Of a DNA stretch of 64,000 nt, positions 42,003 through 52,437 are shown piece by piece (positions within the stretch are counted from its first letter, which is position 1; each line of letters starts with the position of its first letter). The position numbers and the translations under genes were made by a program. The stretch covers positions 62,001 through 126,000 of the forward strand of contig DHNW01000025.1 in NCBI GenBank assembly GCA_002407675.1. Reading direction: 5' to 3'. The notes beneath the pieces were generated by a model, which ran no database searches, was not told the origin of the DNA, and was given only the letters and a program-made list of their open reading frames with translations. Origin of the DNA: Ruminococcaceae bacterium UBA5406. GTDB taxonomy: Bacteria > Bacillota > Clostridia > Oscillospirales > Acutalibacteraceae.

Positions 42003-42956
42003 TTATTCGTCATCCTTGCGCAGATTAAAGCCGAGCGAAGCCATCTTCCAGACGACTTCCTGCAGAGATTTGCGTCCCAGGTTGCGGACTTTCATCATAT
42101 CTTCTTCCGATTTATTGATGATGTCCCCCACCGTATTAATTCCGGCGCGTTTCAGGCAGTTGAACGAACGAACGGAAAGATCCAGTTCCTCAATCGTCAT
42201 ATCGAGAATTTTTTCTTTGCTCTTATCGTCTTTTTCAACCATGATCTCAGTGTTGCTGCCCTTATCGGAAAGATTGACAAACAGGTTCAGATGCTCTGTT
42301 AGGATTTTCGCCGCCAGCGAAACCGCTTCCTGCGCATTGATAATGCCGTTCGTCCAAACTTCCATTGTCAGTTTGTCGTAATCGATGCTCTGCCCGACAC
42401 GGGTCGGCTCTACATTGTAATTTACCTTGTAAACCGGAGTGTAGATGGAATCCACGGGCAGCACGCCAATTACGCTGGCATTCATATTCTGCTTGTTACG
42501 CTCGGCTGAAACATAGCCCCGGCCCTTATCGAGAGTCAGTTCCATATACAGCTTTGCCCCGTCACCCAGCGTAGCGATGTGCATGTCCGGATTGAGAATC
42601 TCCACCTCGCTGTCGCACTTGATTGAGTCGGCCGTAACTTCACAAGGGCCCTCGGCACAGATTTCAACCGTTTTCGGGCCGTTGCAGTGCAGTTTTGCCG
42701 TCAACCCTTTAATATTAAGGATGATTTCGGTGACATCCTCTTTTACGCCCGGGATCGTAGAAAATTCGTGCAGAACACCGTCAATCTTAATGGAAGTAAC
42801 TGCCGAACCAGGCAATGACGACAGCAGCACACGCCGAAGGCTGTTGCCCAGCGTGGTGCCGAAGCCCCGCTCCAGCGGCTCCACAATGAATTCCCCGTAC
42901 GTTCCGTCCTCGGACAAATCATTCGTTTCGATCCTTGGCTTCTCAATCTCGATCAT
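42003..42956 (-). CDS. rpoA: RNA polymerase alpha subunit
   Basis: 317 residues from ATG 42956, with GGAGGG upstream. The N-terminal dimerisation domain has [27 protein letters not shown] linker precedes the C-terminal domain (about residues 250-317), whose helix-hairpin-helix motifs [20 protein letters not shown] and [21 protein letters not shown] contact UP elements and activators. It is between rpsD and rplQ, the usual alpha-operon order. Confidence 0.98.
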   Translation of the reverse strand: MIEIEKPRIETNDLSEDGTYGEFIVEPLERGFGTTLGNSLRRVLLSSLPGSAVTSIKIDGVLHEFSTIPGVKEDVTEIILNIKGLTAKLHCNGPKTVEICAEGPCEVTADSIKCDSEVEILNPDMHIATLGDGAKLYMELTLDKGRGYVSAERNKQNMNASVIGVLPVDSIYTPVYKVNYNVEPTRVGQSIDYDKLTMEVWTNGIINAQEAVSLAAKILTEHLNLFVNLSDKGSNTEIMVEKDDKSKEKILDMTIEELDLSVRSFNCLKRAGINTVGDIINKSEEDMMKVRNLGRKSLQEVVWKMASLGFNLRKDDE

Positions 42957-43031
42957 TAGCGACCCTCCTTGCCATATAGCGGATGAATTTATCTGCCACA
43001 ATACTTCTTCCCCCTCTACAGGGGAGAGGCA

Positions 43032-43658
43032 TTACTTGGAGTACAACTCAACGATGAGAGTTTCATCAACAGGAAGGTCGACTTCTTCGCGCGTCGGCAG
43101 CGCAAGGACCTTGCCCTCCAGCGAATCGCGGTTTACATCCAGCCATTTGGGCACTGGGCGGGAATCATTCGCTTCCAGAACCGACTTGAATTTTTCGCTC
43201 TTGCGGCTGGTATCCTTAATGGAAATCATCTCTCCTGCGCTAGTCAGGTAGGACGGAATATCAACGTGCTTGCCGTTCACGGTAAAATGGCCGTGTGTAA
43301 CCAGCTGGCGTGCTTCAGCCCTAGAATTGGCCCAGCCCAGACGGTAAACGACATTGTCTAAACGGCGTTCCAGCAAAATCAAAAGTTCTTCGCCGGTTTT
43401 ACCCTGCTTTTTGGTCGCCATCTCATAATACCTGTGGAACTGAGATTCAAGAACACCATAGTACCGTTTTGTCATCTGCTTAGCACGCAGCTGAAGGCCG
43501 TACTCAGAAGTCTTCTTGCGCCCCTGGCCATGCTGGCCAGGCACATACGCACGGCGCCCAACGGCACACTTGTTCGTATAGCATCTCTGCCCCTTCAAAA
43601 AAAGTTTCTGCCCTTCGCGGCGGCACAGTTTGCACACGGAATCCGTATATCTCGCCAT
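43032..43658 (-). CDS. rpsD: Ribosomal protein S4 (zinc-cysteine form)
   Basis: 208 residues from ATG 43658. The N-terminus [19 protein letters not shown], followed by RCYTNKC, supplies four cysteines (C9, C12, C26, C31), the zinc-binding C+ form. The S4 RNA-binding domain (about residues 98-160) has [19 protein letters not shown] and [15 protein letters not shown]. It is a primary 16S rRNA binder. In B. subtilis rpsD is a separate gene; here it stays inside the alpha operon. Confidence 0.97.
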   Translation of the reverse strand: MARYTDSVCKLCRREGQKLFLKGQRCYTNKCAVGRRAYVPGQHGQGRKKTSEYGLQLRAKQMTKRYYGVLESQFHRYYEMATKKQGKTGEELLILLERRLDNVVYRLGWANSRAEARQLVTHGHFTVNGKHVDIPSYLTSAGEMISIKDTSRKSEKFKSVLEANDSRPVPKWLDVNRDSLEGKVLALPTREEVDLPVDETLIVELYSK

Positions 43659-43681
43659 CTTTTGCTTACACCTCCTAAAAA

Positions 43682-44086
43682 CTACACGCGTCTTCTCTTC
43701 GGCGGGCGGCACCCGTTGTGGGGAATCGGGGTAACATCTTTAATCATGCTGACCTCAAGGCCCGCGCCCTGAAGAGCGCGAATAGCGGCTTCACGGCCCG
43801 ATCCGGGTCCTTTTACATAAACTTCCACCGATTTCATGCCGTGCTCCATAGCGGCTTTTGCGGCTGATTCGGCAGCAGTTTGGGCGGCAAAAGGAGTGGA
43901 TTTTCTGGAACCCCTGAATCCAAGCTCGCCCGAACTCGCCCAGGAAACCGCATTCCCCTGCACGTCGGTGATGGTAACGATTGTATTATTGAAAGTTGAC
44001 TGGATATGAGCGGATCCGCGGTCAATATTTTTACGCTCACGGCGCCTGCGGGCAGAAGCCTTCGGCGCTGCTTTCTTTCCTGGCAT
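43682..44086 (-). CDS. rpsK: Ribosomal protein S11
   Basis: 134 residues. [27 protein letters not shown] and [21 protein letters not shown] are diagnostic, and the tail [12 protein letters not shown] is the usual C-terminus. It forms part of the small-subunit platform. It is preceded by rpsM at 18 bp. Confidence 0.98.
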   Translation of the reverse strand: MPGKKAAPKASARRRRERKNIDRGSAHIQSTFNNTIVTITDVQGNAVSWASSGELGFRGSRKSTPFAAQTAAESAAKAAMEHGMKSVEVYVKGPGSGREAAIRALQGAGLEVSMIKDVTPIPHNGCRPPKRRRV

Positions 44087-44104
44087 GTTTTATATCCCTC
44101 CCGA

Positions 44105-44473
44105 TTATTTTTTCTTGTTGGCCATTGTCCTTCTTGGGCCTTTGCGCGTGCGCGCATTGGTCTTGGAACGCTGGCCTCTTACCGGCAGGCCCTTGCGGTG
44201 CCGGATACCACGGTAGCAGCCGATTTCTATCAGCCGCTTAATGTCAAAGGCAACATCGCGGCGAAGGTCACCTTCTACGCGGCAGTTGTGGTCAATATAT
44301 TCTCTGATTTTCGCCGTGTCATCTTCCGTCAAGTCTCTTACTCTGGTATCCGGGTTTACGCCGGTCTCGGAACAGATCCGAGTCGCCGTTTTACGGCCAA
44401 TCCCGAAAATATAAGTAAGAGCAATCTCAATGCGCTTATCCCGCGGCAGATCAATACCTGCAATACGCGCCAT
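44105..44473 (-). CDS. rpsM: Ribosomal protein S13
   Basis: 122 residues. It begins [25 protein letters not shown] and ends in a basic tail, with the helix-two-turn-helix region and [21 protein letters not shown]. It is a small-subunit head protein contacting the P-site tRNA and L5. Confidence 0.98.
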   Translation of the reverse strand: MARIAGIDLPRDKRIEIALTYIFGIGRKTATRICSETGVNPDTRVRDLTEDDTAKIREYIDHNCRVEGDLRRDVAFDIKRLIEIGCYRGIRHRKGLPVRGQRSKTNARTRKGPRRTMANKKK

Positions 44474-44508
44474 AGTGGTTGCACCTCCAAATTAATAGGT
44501 TTGCGCCA

Positions 44509-44622
44509 TTAACCTTGGCGCTGCTTGTGCTTTGGGTTCTCACAGATTACCATAACTTTGCCCTTACGTTTAATGATTTTGCATTTTTCGCACATTTTCT
44601 TTACAGAAGATCTTACTTTCAT
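44509..44622 (-). CDS. rpmJ: Ribosomal protein L36
   Basis: 37 residues, read directly from the minus strand (ATG 44622 to TAA 44509): [20 protein letters not shown], then [15 protein letters not shown]. The C-x2-C, Cys and His set is the zinc-ribbon form of L36. It sits between infA and rpsM as in other Firmicutes. Confidence 0.97.
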   Translation of the reverse strand: MKVRSSVKKMCEKCKIIKRKGKVMVICENPKHKQRQG

Positions 44623-44687
44623 CCGTGTGCCCTCCCTTTTGGATCCGAATGTTTTCCTGTTTTATAAAAAACTGTTTATCTCTCCGG

Positions 44688-44906
44688 TTACTTAGAACGC
44701 CATGTAATGCGCCCGCGCGTCAGGTCATAAGGTGAAAGCTCAATGGTCACCTTATCGCCCGGAAGGATCCGGATAAAATTCATGCGGAGCTTTCCGGAAA
44801 TATGCGCGAGTATTGTATGATGGTTAGCAAGCTCTACCGTAAACATGGCATTTGGCAAAGCCTCGGTCACGACGCCTTCCGTTTCAATTACGTCCTGTTT
44901 CGACAT
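44688..44906 (-). CDS. infA: Translation initiation factor IF-1
   Basis: 72 residues from ATG 44906 with GAGGAGG upstream. It is a single S1/OB-fold: [41 protein letters not shown] and [10 protein letters not shown]. It binds the 30S A site during initiation. Its start overlaps the stop region of the KOW gene closely (4-bp gap). Confidence 0.97.
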   Translation of the reverse strand: MSKQDVIETEGVVTEALPNAMFTVELANHHTILAHISGKLRMNFIRILPGDKVTIELSPYDLTRGRITWRSK

Positions 44907-44910
44907 AAAA

Positions 44911-45177
44911 TCAGCCTCCTCGTCTGGCAAGCGGCCCTATACTATTCAAATCCGCAAGGGCCCGGCGAATTTCGCGATTGGTCTGCATCTGGTTTTCAGA
45001 AAGCAGACTGCCGGTTGGGGACAAATGCTTCAGGTTTTTCTTTTTGGGATGTTCCAGGCTTCGGCGCCTGCCATCACAGACGATGGCATAACGCGCACCA
45101 GCTTCCAGAACAACCAGAAAATCTCCCCCGTCGCGTCCTGCGGAAGACCGCACAATCCGCCCTCTGACGAAATCCAT
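44911..45177 (-). CDS. KOW-domain RNA-binding protein (L14e-like)
   Basis: 88 residues. The N-terminal KOW/SH3-like segment [24 protein letters not shown] is followed by [23 protein letters not shown], then a helical tail. It resembles the short KOW proteins annotated as L14E/L6E/L27E-like that sit between map and infA in Firmicutes. Its location implies a translation role, but none has been assigned. It lies 12 bp after the map stop. Confidence 0.85.
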   Translation of the reverse strand: MDFVRGRIVRSSAGRDGGDFLVVLEAGARYAIVCDGRRRSLEHPKKKNLKHLSPTGSLLSENQMQTNREIRRALADLNSIGPLARRGG

Positions 45178-45189
45178 CGGCCGCCCCTC

Positions 45190-45942
45190 CTAATCCGCCA
45201 CAGTCAGGATAACCGGGCCGTCCGGAGTAATTGCAATGGTGTTTTCAAAATGGGCGGAAAGTTTTCCGTCGGCTGTCACCGTCGTCCAGCCATCTGCAAG
45301 AGTTTCCACGTCCCGGACTCCCTGGTTAATCATCGGTTCAACGGTAATCGTCATACCGGGCAACAGGCGCACGCCCCTTCCAGGCGTACCGTAATTAGGA
45401 ACACTGGGGTCTTCATGCATTTTCGCGCCTACTCCGTGGCCGACGTAATCCCGTACCACCGAGTAACCGCGAGCTTCGACATACCGCTGCACCGCGCTCC
45501 CGACGTCGCCTAAGCGATTGCCGGCAACCGCGGCGCGGATCCCCTCTTCCATACTTTCACGGGTGGCATCCATCAGCCGCTGTGCCTCTGCGCTGACTTC
45601 CCCGCACGGGAATGTGTACGCATTGTCACCGATATAACCTTCATACGTTGCACAAAGGTCAACGCTGACGATATCCCCCTCTTTGAGGATCTGTTTTTTG
45701 CTTGGTATGCCATGGATGACTACGTTATTCACGGAAACACACGCGCTGGCCGGGAAGCCGCAGTACCCGAGTTCGGTCGGCGTTGCGCCCTGTTTTTCAA
45801 TAGAGCGGCGCACAACACGGTCAATTTCCCATGTGGAAACTCCTGGCTCGACTGCAGCTCCTGCCGCCTTCAGCGCATTCGCTGCGATCCTGCCCGCCTG
45901 GCGCATAATTTCAAGCTCTCTTTTTGTCTTTAGAACAATCAT
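45190..45942 (-). CDS. map: Methionine aminopeptidase, type I
   Basis: 250 residues. Metal ligands are visible in VSVDLCATYEGYIGDNAYTF (two Asp), YVGHGVGAKMHEDPSVPNYG (His), GMTITVEPMIN (Glu) and the final Glu in SAHFENTIAIT. It removes the initiator Met from nascent proteins. It is 3 bp after adk, in the usual secY-adk-map order. Confidence 0.97.
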   Translation of the reverse strand: MIVLKTKRELEIMRQAGRIAANALKAAGAAVEPGVSTWEIDRVVRRSIEKQGATPTELGYCGFPASACVSVNNVVIHGIPSKKQILKEGDIVSVDLCATYEGYIGDNAYTFPCGEVSAEAQRLMDATRESMEEGIRAAVAGNRLGDVGSAVQRYVEARGYSVVRDYVGHGVGAKMHEDPSVPNYGTPGRGVRLLPGMTITVEPMINQGVRDVETLADGWTTVTADGKLSAHFENTIAITPDGPVILTVAD

Positions 45943-45945
45943 TGA

Positions 45946-46575
45946 TTACGCCTCTACTGCGTTGATAATATCGCGCTCAGTCTGGGGGATATTGTTGCTG
46001 CCATTGATTTCACAGAGCTTGCCCTGCTTTTTGTAATAATCCACCAAGGGCTCGGTCTGCTCATGGTATACCCTCAAACGGGCTTTTACGGTTTCCGGTT
46101 TGTCATCCTTACGCTGAACAAGGGTGCTGCCGCAATGATCACAAATGCCTTCCACTTTTGGTTTCTTTGTCTTAACATTGTAAGTGGCACCGCATTGGAT
46201 GCAGACACGGCGGCCGGACAAACGGCTCATAATCAGGTCTTCCGGCACAACGATATCGATGACCTTGTCGACCTTGACCATTTTATCCAGCGCCTCGGCC
46301 TGGGGAATGGTGCGCGGAAAGCCGTCCAGGATAAATCCGCTGCCGCAGTCGCTTTTGGCAAGGCGTTCGCGGATAATCCCAATAACGATCTCATCGGGGA
46401 CGAGTTTGCCCGCCTCGGTATAGACTTTTGCCTTCAGGCCCATTTCCGTACCGCTTTTCAGCGCTTCACGAATAATATTGCCGGTTGATATGGTTGGAAT
46501 CTTCAGATCTTTGGAAAGAAGCTCGGCATGGGTTCCTTTCCCTGCGCCTGGAGCGCCAAGTAAAATAATATTCAT
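45946..46575 (-). CDS. adk: Adenylate kinase (zinc-lid form)
   Basis: 209 residues from ATG 46575 with AAGGAG upstream. P-loop NIILLGAPGAGKGTHAELL, the AMP site STGNIIREAL, GFILDGFPRTIPQAEAL and a lid with four cysteines (CIQCG and CDHCGS) typical of Gram-positive enzymes. It equilibrates AMP, ADP and ATP. Position 19 of the P-loop segment is His rather than the more common Gln. Confidence 0.97.
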   Translation of the reverse strand: MNIILLGAPGAGKGTHAELLSKDLKIPTISTGNIIREALKSGTEMGLKAKVYTEAGKLVPDEIVIGIIRERLAKSDCGSGFILDGFPRTIPQAEALDKMVKVDKVIDIVVPEDLIMSRLSGRRVCIQCGATYNVKTKKPKVEGICDHCGSTLVQRKDDKPETVKARLRVYHEQTEPLVDYYKKQGKLCEINGSNNIPQTERDIINAVEA

Positions 46576-46593
46576 TCTGTTATCCACTCCTTA

Positions 46594-47928
46594 TCAGTCC
46601 AGGAAACCTTTGTAATGCCTCATCATCATCTGGGATTCCAGCTGCTGCACGGTTTCCAGCGCAACGCCGACAAGAATCAGCAGTGACGTACCCCCGATAG
46701 ACAGCGTCCGCATTCCAGTCGCCGCACCGAAGATAATCGGGAACAGTGCAATAAATGCGAGGAACAGAGCACCAACAAACGTTACTTTGGAAAGAACTTT
46801 CGCAATATAATCGGAGGTCGGTTTTCCAGGACGGATCCCTGGGATCGTCCCATTGCTCTGACGAAGATTATTAGCCATCTCAATTGGATTATACTGGATG
46901 GACATATAGAAATACGCAAAAACAATAATTAGGAAGAAATAAAGGATGCAGTAAATCCAACCGGTGGTAGAAAACGCATCGAAGAAACTTCTCCAGAACC
47001 CCGTCTTAACACGGTCGCCAAGGAAGAAATCAATGGTTGATGGAATAATAAGAATGGAGCTTGCGAAAATGATCGGCATAACACCGGACAGACCGACCTT
47101 GATCGGAATATGGGTGCTTTGCCCGCCGTACATTTTTCTTCCAACCACGCGTTTGGCGTACTGAACCGGGATGCGGTGTTCAGAATCATACATAAACACA
47201 ACAACCCACATCATGACAATGAACATCACAAAGAACAGCGGGACAAGGAAGTAATACTTGCCGTAGCTGGCTGGATCCTGGTTGGCCGCGTTCCAGAAAA
47301 TTGAAATCGAGTTGAGGATATGCGGCAGTCTGGACACGATACCGGCAAACAGCAGAATAGAAATACCGTTGCCAACACCAAACTGGTTGATCTGCTCGCC
47401 CAGCCACATCATCAGAGTAGAGCCGGCCGTAAATGCAAGGATAATGACAAAGCCCGCAAATACCTGCTGCCAACCGCTGTTATACTTGACAATCGGAGTA
47501 CCCTGGTAGGAACTGTTGTGCAAGTAGAAGAAATAGAAAATTGCCTGCATCAAAGCCAGCAGCACAGCCACATAGCGTGTAATGGCACCGAGCCTTTTGC
47601 GGCCCTCTTCGCCTTCTTTGGCCATCCGCTCCAGCGCGGGGATTGCAACCGTCAGCAGCTCCACAACAATGGAACTGTTGATGTAAGGCGTAACACCCAT
47701 GGCAAACAGGCCGGCATAGGCAAACGCGCCGCCGGACAACGTATCGAGGTAACTTAGCGCCGTGCCGGCAGAATAGACCTGACTCATCAGGCCCTTTAAG
47801 GCTGTTGTATTCAGGAATGGCACGGTAACTACAGCGCCAAGCCTTGAAATAAAAATAATAAACAGAGTAAACAGAATTTTTTTGCGCAAATCCGGAATGG
47901 CCCAGGCGTTCTTGATTGTTTTAAACAA
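46594..47928 (-). CDS. secY: Preprotein translocase subunit SecY
   Basis: 444 residues with about ten membrane segments. FKTIKNAWAIPDLRKKILFTL leads into the first, and the plug and pore regions follow (GVTPYINSSIVVELL). The cytoplasmic loops RIPVQYAKRVVG and NPIEMANNLRQSNGTIPGIRPG contact the ribosome and SecA. It is the central channel of the Sec translocon. Translation appears to begin at TTG 47928, six bases after AGGTGA. Confidence 0.97.
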   Translation of the reverse strand: MFKTIKNAWAIPDLRKKILFTLFIIFISRLGAVVTVPFLNTTALKGLMSQVYSAGTALSYLDTLSGGAFAYAGLFAMGVTPYINSSIVVELLTVAIPALERMAKEGEEGRKRLGAITRYVAVLLALMQAIFYFFYLHNSSYQGTPIVKYNSGWQQVFAGFVIILAFTAGSTLMMWLGEQINQFGVGNGISILLFAGIVSRLPHILNSISIFWNAANQDPASYGKYYFLVPLFFVMFIVMMWVVVFMYDSEHRIPVQYAKRVVGRKMYGGQSTHIPIKVGLSGVMPIIFASSILIIPSTIDFFLGDRVKTGFWRSFFDAFSTTGWIYCILYFFLIIVFAYFYMSIQYNPIEMANNLRQSNGTIPGIRPGKPTSDYIAKVLSKVTFVGALFLAFIALFPIIFGAATGMRTLSIGGTSLLILVGVALETVQQLESQMMMRHYKGFLD

Positions 47929-47929
47929 A

Positions 47930-48370
47930 TCAGATCACCTCTGCCTTCCCGCCGGCAGCTTCAATTTTTTGCTTCGCAGAGCCGGAAAATGCATTGGCCT
48001 TGACCGTTAGTTTCTTTGTCAGGCTTCCGTTTCCCAGGATTTTGATTCCATCTCCGCAGGATTTAATAATTCCCGCATCAATCAGCATTTTTGCGTCGAC
48101 TGTCGATCCGTCGCTGAACTTTTCAAGTGAACCAATATTCACGGCATGAATCGACTTAGAAAAAATATTGACAAACCCGCGCTTGGGGATACGCCTCTGC
48201 AAAGGCATCTGACCGCCTTCAAATCCGGGGCGGATGGAGCCGCCGGACCGTGCCTTCTGGCCTTTATGGCCTTTTCCGGCCGTTTTGCCCTGACCGGAAC
48301 TAATGCCCCTGCCGATGCGCTTAGGTTCTTTGCGGGAACCCGGTGTCACCGTCAGATCATTTATCTTCAT
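47930..48370 (-). CDS. rplO: Ribosomal protein L15
   Basis: 146 residues: [21 protein letters not shown], then the glycine-rich [17 protein letters not shown] and [19 protein letters not shown] late 50S assembly protein. It follows rpmD by 18 bp and its stop almost abuts the secY start. Confidence 0.98.
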   Translation of the reverse strand: MKINDLTVTPGSRKEPKRIGRGISSGQGKTAGKGHKGQKARSGGSIRPGFEGGQMPLQRRIPKRGFVNIFSKSIHAVNIGSLEKFSDGSTVDAKMLIDAGIIKSCGDGIKILGNGSLTKKLTVKANAFSGSAKQKIEAAGGKAEVI

Positions 48371-48388
48371 GAATTCGCACCTCCTTGC

Positions 48389-48568
48389 TTATGCATTGCT
48401 TACCTCGATGAGGTGGATAATCTTGGCCACCTTGCCTTTGGTCTGATTGTTGTCGGGCTGGACCGACGAATCCCCAATCTTGGTAAGACCAAGAGCGCGG
48501 GCGGTTGCAATCTGGTCTTTCTTTGCACCGATCAGGCTTTTAACCAGCGTAACTTTTAACTGTGCCAT
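48389..48568 (-). CDS. rpmD: Ribosomal protein L30
   Basis: 59 residues read directly from the minus strand (ATG 48568 to TAA 48389): AQLKVTLVKSLIGAKKDQIA, then ARALGLTKIGDSSVQPDN, ending KVAKIIHLIEVSNA. It fits the bacterial L30 length and its spot between rpsE and rplO. Confidence 0.97.
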   Translation of the reverse strand: MAQLKVTLVKSLIGAKKDQIATARALGLTKIGDSSVQPDNNQTKGKVAKIIHLIEVSNA

Positions 48569-48583
48569 CTTGCTCTGCCCTCC

Positions 48584-49084
48584 TTATGCAAAAATTTCTT
48601 TAACCGATTTTCCGCGTGTTTTCGCCACCTGCTGCGCATTGCGCAGCCGTGACAGGCCGTCCATGGCTGCGCGGACTACATTGCACGGATTGTTGGAACG
48701 CAGGGCTTTTGTACGGATATCATGGATCCCAGCTGCTTCCACTACGGCACGGACAGGACCGCCCGCAATAACACCGGTTCCGGGAGCCGCAGGCTTCATC
48801 AAAACTCTGCCGGCACCATAGGCTCCGATAATCTCATGCGGAATGGTTGAACCGCGCAGAGAAACATGAATCAGATTTTTCTTGGCATCTTCAATTCCTT
48901 TGCGGATAGCGTCCGGAACTTCGCCTGCCTTGCCAATGCCGAACCCGACCGTGCCTTTTTCATCTCCAACAACCACAAGGGCGGCAAACTTGAAGATACG
49001 TCCGCCTTTTACGGTTTTGGATACACGGTTGATAGCAACCACATGCTCTTTCATTTCCGTAGCGTTTGCGTCAACTCTAGCCAA
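48584..49084 (-). CDS. rpsE: Ribosomal protein S5
   Basis: 166 residues from a TTG at 49084, with GGAGG seven bases upstream. The S5 signature [23 protein letters not shown] and the C-terminal [19 protein letters not shown] are present. It is part of the decoding-fidelity centre. Confidence 0.97.
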   Translation of the reverse strand: MARVDANATEMKEHVVAINRVSKTVKGGRIFKFAALVVVGDEKGTVGFGIGKAGEVPDAIRKGIEDAKKNLIHVSLRGSTIPHEIIGAYGAGRVLMKPAAPGTGVIAGGPVRAVVEAAGIHDIRTKALRSNNPCNVVRAAMDGLSRLRNAQQVAKTRGKSVKEIFA

Positions 49085-49104
49085 AAAACTTCCTCCTTCC
49101 TCTC

Positions 49105-49464
49105 TCAGAATTTAAGACCGCCCTCACGGGCGCCTTCGGCCAGTTCTTTGACGCGGCCATGGTACAAGTAACCGCCGCGGTCAAATACGACCTTTGTAAT
49201 TCCCTTTTCGACAGCGCGCTTGGCAAGGACACTGCCTACCTTGCGGGCCGCTTCCTTATTTCCGCCGCTGCCGCCAAAATCTTTATCAAGCGAGGAAGCC
49301 GCAGCAATTGTCACGCCCTTCACGTCATCAATGATTTGGGCATAAATATTGTTGGCAGAGCGAAATACGTTCAGGCGCGGGCATTCGCCTGTACCCGAAA
49401 TCTTTCCGCGCACCCTGCGGTGGCGGTGCAGTCTGGCCTGATTGGTATCGGCCTTTTTCACCAT
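49105..49464 (-). CDS. rplR: Ribosomal protein L18
   Basis: 119 residues from ATG 49464, well spaced from AGGAG; a TTG two codons earlier is too close. [23 protein letters not shown] and [23 protein letters not shown] are characteristic. It binds 5S rRNA with L5. Confidence 0.97.
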   Translation of the reverse strand: MVKKADTNQARLHRHRRVRGKISGTGECPRLNVFRSANNIYAQIIDDVKGVTIAAASSLDKDFGGSGGNKEAARKVGSVLAKRAVEKGITKVVFDRGGYLYHGRVKELAEGAREGGLKF

Positions 49465-49478
49465 TTGCAATTCACTCC

Positions 49479-50027
49479 TTACTTCTTGGCGCCTTTGCCG
49501 GCTTTGCCTTCCTTACGGCGGACATGTTCGTTTGCATACCGGATTCCTTTGCCTTTGTACGGTTCAGGCGGCCGTTTCTCGCGGACTTCTGCGGCAAACT
49601 GGCCAACTTTTTGTTTATCCGGTCCAGAAATGACAATCTTATTCGCCGTAGGGCATTCAATAGAGATTCCGTCTATTTCCGGAACCGTTACCTGATGGGA
49701 AAAGCCAAGGTTCATGACCAGGTTTTTCCCCTGCTTCTGCGCACGGTAGCCAACGCCGTTTACCACAAGTTCCTTCTGGAAACCCTGCGTTACACCAAGA
49801 ACCATGTTCTGGACGTTTGACCGCGTTGTTCCATGAAGAGATTTATTCTCTTTTTCGTCGTTGGGGCGGGCAACATGAACAACATTGCCCTCCACCGTCA
49901 CGGTCATATCAGGGTGGACTTTCTGTGTCAAAGTCCCTTTTGGCCCTTTGACCGTTACTACGCTGCCATCAACCGCTACGGTGACACCAGCGGGAATATT
50001 TATGGGTTTTCTTCCAATTCGCGACAT
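49479..50027 (-). CDS. rplF: Ribosomal protein L6
   Basis: 182 residues with two L6 repeats: [20 protein letters not shown] and, in the second half, [24 protein letters not shown]. The C-terminal [22 protein letters not shown] is the rRNA-binding signature. Confidence 0.98.
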   Translation of the reverse strand: MSRIGRKPINIPAGVTVAVDGSVVTVKGPKGTLTQKVHPDMTVTVEGNVVHVARPNDEKENKSLHGTTRSNVQNMVLGVTQGFQKELVVNGVGYRAQKQGKNLVMNLGFSHQVTVPEIDGISIECPTANKIVISGPDKQKVGQFAAEVREKRPPEPYKGKGIRYANEHVRRKEGKAGKGAKK

Positions 50028-50046
50028 TTCTGCTGCACCCCCTTAT

Positions 50047-50445
50047 TTACCAGATAAATGCCAGAACCTCTCCGCCAACATTTTCTTTGCGGGCCTGGCG
50101 GTCGGTCATAATCCCCCGGGAGGTGGAAATGATCGCAATACCCAGCCCCTTCATAACCTTCGGCAGTTCGTCTGCATTGGAATAAATGCGAAGGCCGGGT
50201 TTAGAAACCCTTTGCAGGCCGTTAATGGCGGCAGTTTTTCCTTCGCCGTATTTCAAATTCACTTTGATGATGCCTTGTTTGCCGTCATCAACAACCGTAA
50301 AACTCTTTAGATACCCTTCATCCACCAGAATCTGCACAATGGCTTTCTTCATGTTGGAAGCAGGAATCTCAACGGTGTCATGCTTTGCGGAGCTCGCATT
50401 GCGGATGCGGGTGAGCAGATCGGCAATCGTGTCTGTGATTTGCAT
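50047..50445 (-). CDS. rpsH: Ribosomal protein S8
   Basis: 132 residues: [21 protein letters not shown] at the start and [24 protein letters not shown] at the end. It binds the central domain of 16S rRNA, and in E. coli it represses the spc operon. ATG with GGAGGTAA upstream. Confidence 0.98.
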   Translation of the reverse strand: MQITDTIADLLTRIRNASSAKHDTVEIPASNMKKAIVQILVDEGYLKSFTVVDDGKQGIIKVNLKYGEGKTAAINGLQRVSKPGLRIYSNADELPKVMKGLGIAIISTSRGIMTDRQARKENVGGEVLAFIW

Positions 50446-50469
50446 GCCGTTACCTCCTTTGCTAAGCCT

Positions 50470-50655
50470 TTACCAGCTTGCCTTTTTAACGCCAGGGATC
50501 TCGCCTTTGTAGGCAAGTTCTCTAAAACAGATACGGCAAATTCCAAATTTGCGAAGATAGGCATGCGGCCTGCCACAGATCTTGCATCTGTTGTATTGGC
50601 GGGTTGAGTATTTTGCCGGCCGCCTTTGTTTTACTTTCATGGAAGTTTTGGCCAC
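50470..50655 (-). CDS. rpsN: Ribosomal protein S14, zinc type
   Basis: 61 residues, the short zinc-binding form (type Z), with [21 protein letters not shown] giving C-x2-C...C-x2-C. It starts at GTG 50655, seven bases after GGAGG. No zinc-free paralogue is in the window. Confidence 0.97.
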   Translation of the reverse strand: MAKTSMKVKQRRPAKYSTRQYNRCKICGRPHAYLRKFGICRICFRELAYKGEIPGVKKASW

Positions 50656-50667
50656 AAGAATTCCTCC

Positions 50668-51207
50668 TTATTTCGCAAACGGGGCGCCCATAAGCGACAA
50701 AAGCTCTCTGGATTCCTCGTCGGTTTTTGCGGTCGTTACAAAGCAGATATCCATCCCGCGGACTTTGTCAATCTTGTCATAGTCGATTTCCGGGAAAATG
50801 AGCTGCTCTTTAACGCCCATATTGTAATTGCCGCGTCCGTCGAACGAATTCGGATTGATCCCGCGAAAATCGCGCACGCGCGGGAGTGCCACATTGAACA
50901 GGCGATCCATAAATTCGTACATTCTGTCGCCGCGCAGCGTTACCTTCGCGCCGATTTTCATACCCTCGCGGACTTTAAAGTTTGCGACGGATTTTTTCGC
51001 CGTGCAGATCATCGGACGCTGGCCGGTGATTGCGGAAAGGTCGGCGATGACCGAATCGATCACTTTAGAATTTTCTTTTGCTTCTCCGGCGCTCACGTTG
51101 ACAACGATCTTTTCCAGTTTCGGGATCTGCATGACGCTTTTATAGGAGAATTTCTTCATCAGTGCCGGCGCGGCTTCTTTCTGATAGTATTCTTTCAGTC
51201 TTGCCAT
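50668..51207 (-). CDS. rplE: Ribosomal protein L5
   Basis: 179 residues from ATG 51207 ([20 protein letters not shown]). The motifs [36 protein letters not shown] and [21 protein letters not shown] are diagnostic. It binds 5S rRNA and contacts the P-site tRNA. Confidence 0.98.
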   Translation of the reverse strand: MARLKEYYQKEAAPALMKKFSYKSVMQIPKLEKIVVNVSAGEAKENSKVIDSVIADLSAITGQRPMICTAKKSVANFKVREGMKIGAKVTLRGDRMYEFMDRLFNVALPRVRDFRGINPNSFDGRGNYNMGVKEQLIFPEIDYDKIDKVRGMDICFVTTAKTDEESRELLSLMGAPFAK

Positions 51208-51218
51208 GTTTCTCCTCC

Positions 51219-51539
51219 TTACAGCACTTCTCCGCATTTCTTGCAAATGCGTTCTTTCGTGCCGTCTTCATAGATCTTATGTCCGACACGGGTCGGTTTG
51301 CCGCAGTGGGGACAAACAAGCTGTACCTTGCAGGCATACATGGCACCTTCGGCCTTAACGATGCCGCCTTCTTCACCCATTTTGCGGGGTTTTACATGCT
51401 TGGTCACCATGTTGATCTTTTCCACGATAACCTTACCTTCTTTGGGGCTGACGGCAAGGACTTTTCCTTTTTTGCCGCGGTCTTTCCCGTTAAGGACGAT
51501 AACAGTGTCACCTGTTTTTACATGGATCTTTGTTTTCAT
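51219..51539 (-). CDS. rplX: Ribosomal protein L24 (cysteine-containing)
   Basis: 106 residues from ATG 51539. The KOW segment [22 protein letters not shown] is followed by the L24 core. The C-terminal half carries [18 protein letters not shown] and then CKKC, a zinc-ribbon-like set found in many Firmicutes L24 proteins. It is an assembly initiator of the 50S subunit. Confidence 0.97.
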   Translation of the reverse strand: MKTKIHVKTGDTVIVLNGKDRGKKGKVLAVSPKEGKVIVEKINMVTKHVKPRKMGEEGGIVKAEGAMYACKVQLVCPHCGKPTRVGHKIYEDGTKERICKKCGEVL

Positions 51540-51555
51540 CACAGAGCACCTCCCA

Positions 51556-51924
51556 TTACAGCACTTCCGGGGCAAGGCTCAGGATCTTGACATAATCCTT
51601 GTCGCGCAGTTCCCTGGCTACAGGCCCAAAAATACGTGTTCCCGTCGGGTTTTTATCATCCTTAATGAGGACGGCTGCATTTTCATCGAAACGGATATAG
51701 GTCCCGTCTTCGCGGCGGACGCCTGAAGCACTGCGGACAACGACTGCTTTGACCACGTCGCCCTTTTTCACGGTGCCGCCGGGCGCCGCCCTTTTAACCG
51801 ATGCGACAATGACGTCGCCGATATTGGCATACCTTCTGCCCGTGCCTCCCAGAACGCGGATGCACATAAGCTGCTTTGCGCCTGTGTTGTCGGCAACATT
51901 AAGGTAAGTCTGCTGTTGAATCAC
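51556..51924 (-). CDS. rplN: Ribosomal protein L14
   Basis: 122 residues from a GTG at 51924 with GGAGG upstream. It begins [21 protein letters not shown], with [21 protein letters not shown] in the middle. It is a large-subunit interface protein that also binds the silencing factor RsfS. Confidence 0.98.
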   Translation of the reverse strand: MIQQQTYLNVADNTGAKQLMCIRVLGGTGRRYANIGDVIVASVKRAAPGGTVKKGDVVKAVVVRSASGVRREDGTYIRFDENAAVLIKDDKNPTGTRIFGPVARELRDKDYVKILSLAPEVL

Positions 51925-51954
51925 GGTGCGTTCCTCCTTTGCACGAAGCCAAAC

Positions 51955-52212
51955 CTACTTGGCCTTTTCAATTATTTTGACCAGACGCCATCTTTTATCC
52001 TTGCTCAAAGGACGGGTCTCCATCACACGCACGCGGTCACCAATGGAACATTCGTTGTTTTCGTCATGCGCTTTCAGCTTTACAGTGCGTTTAATGACTT
52101 TTTTATAAATCGGATGCCTTACTCTGTCTTCCACCGCAACAACAACGGTTTTATCCATCTTGTTGCTGACGACTTTGCCGATTTCCGTTTTTCTGATATT
52201 CCTGTCGCTCAC
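51955..52212 (-). CDS. rpsQ: Ribosomal protein S17
   Basis: 85 residues from a GTG at 52212. [19 protein letters not shown] and [18 protein letters not shown] mark the OB-fold of S17, a primary 16S rRNA binder. Confidence 0.97.
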   Translation of the reverse strand: MSDRNIRKTEIGKVVSNKMDKTVVVAVEDRVRHPIYKKVIKRTVKLKAHDENNECSIGDRVRVMETRPLSKDKRWRLVKIIEKAK

Positions 52213-52230
52213 GGTCCATCCTCCCTTCCC

Positions 52231-52437
52231 TTACGCTTCGGCGCTGTCTTTCAGTTCATTTTCGCGCAAAACAGTCTTGATACGGGCGATGTCCTTTTTC
52301 ACAGCCTGAATACGCATTGGGTTGTCAAGCTGATTAATGGTAAGCTGGAAGCGGAGGTTAAAAAGTTCGGCTTTTAAATCCTTCAGCTTGCTTTCAAGTT
52401 CTTCCGTGCTCAATTCTCTGACCTCTGAGGCCTTCAT
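52231..52437 (-). CDS. rpmC: Ribosomal protein L29
   Basis: 68 residues: [21 protein letters not shown] with [20 protein letters not shown], a two-helix protein near the tunnel exit. Its ATG overlaps the rplP stop by 4 bp, so the pair is coupled. Confidence 0.97.
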   Translation of the reverse strand: MKASEVRELSTEELESKLKDLKAELFNLRFQLTINQLDNPMRIQAVKKDIARIKTVLRENELKDSAEA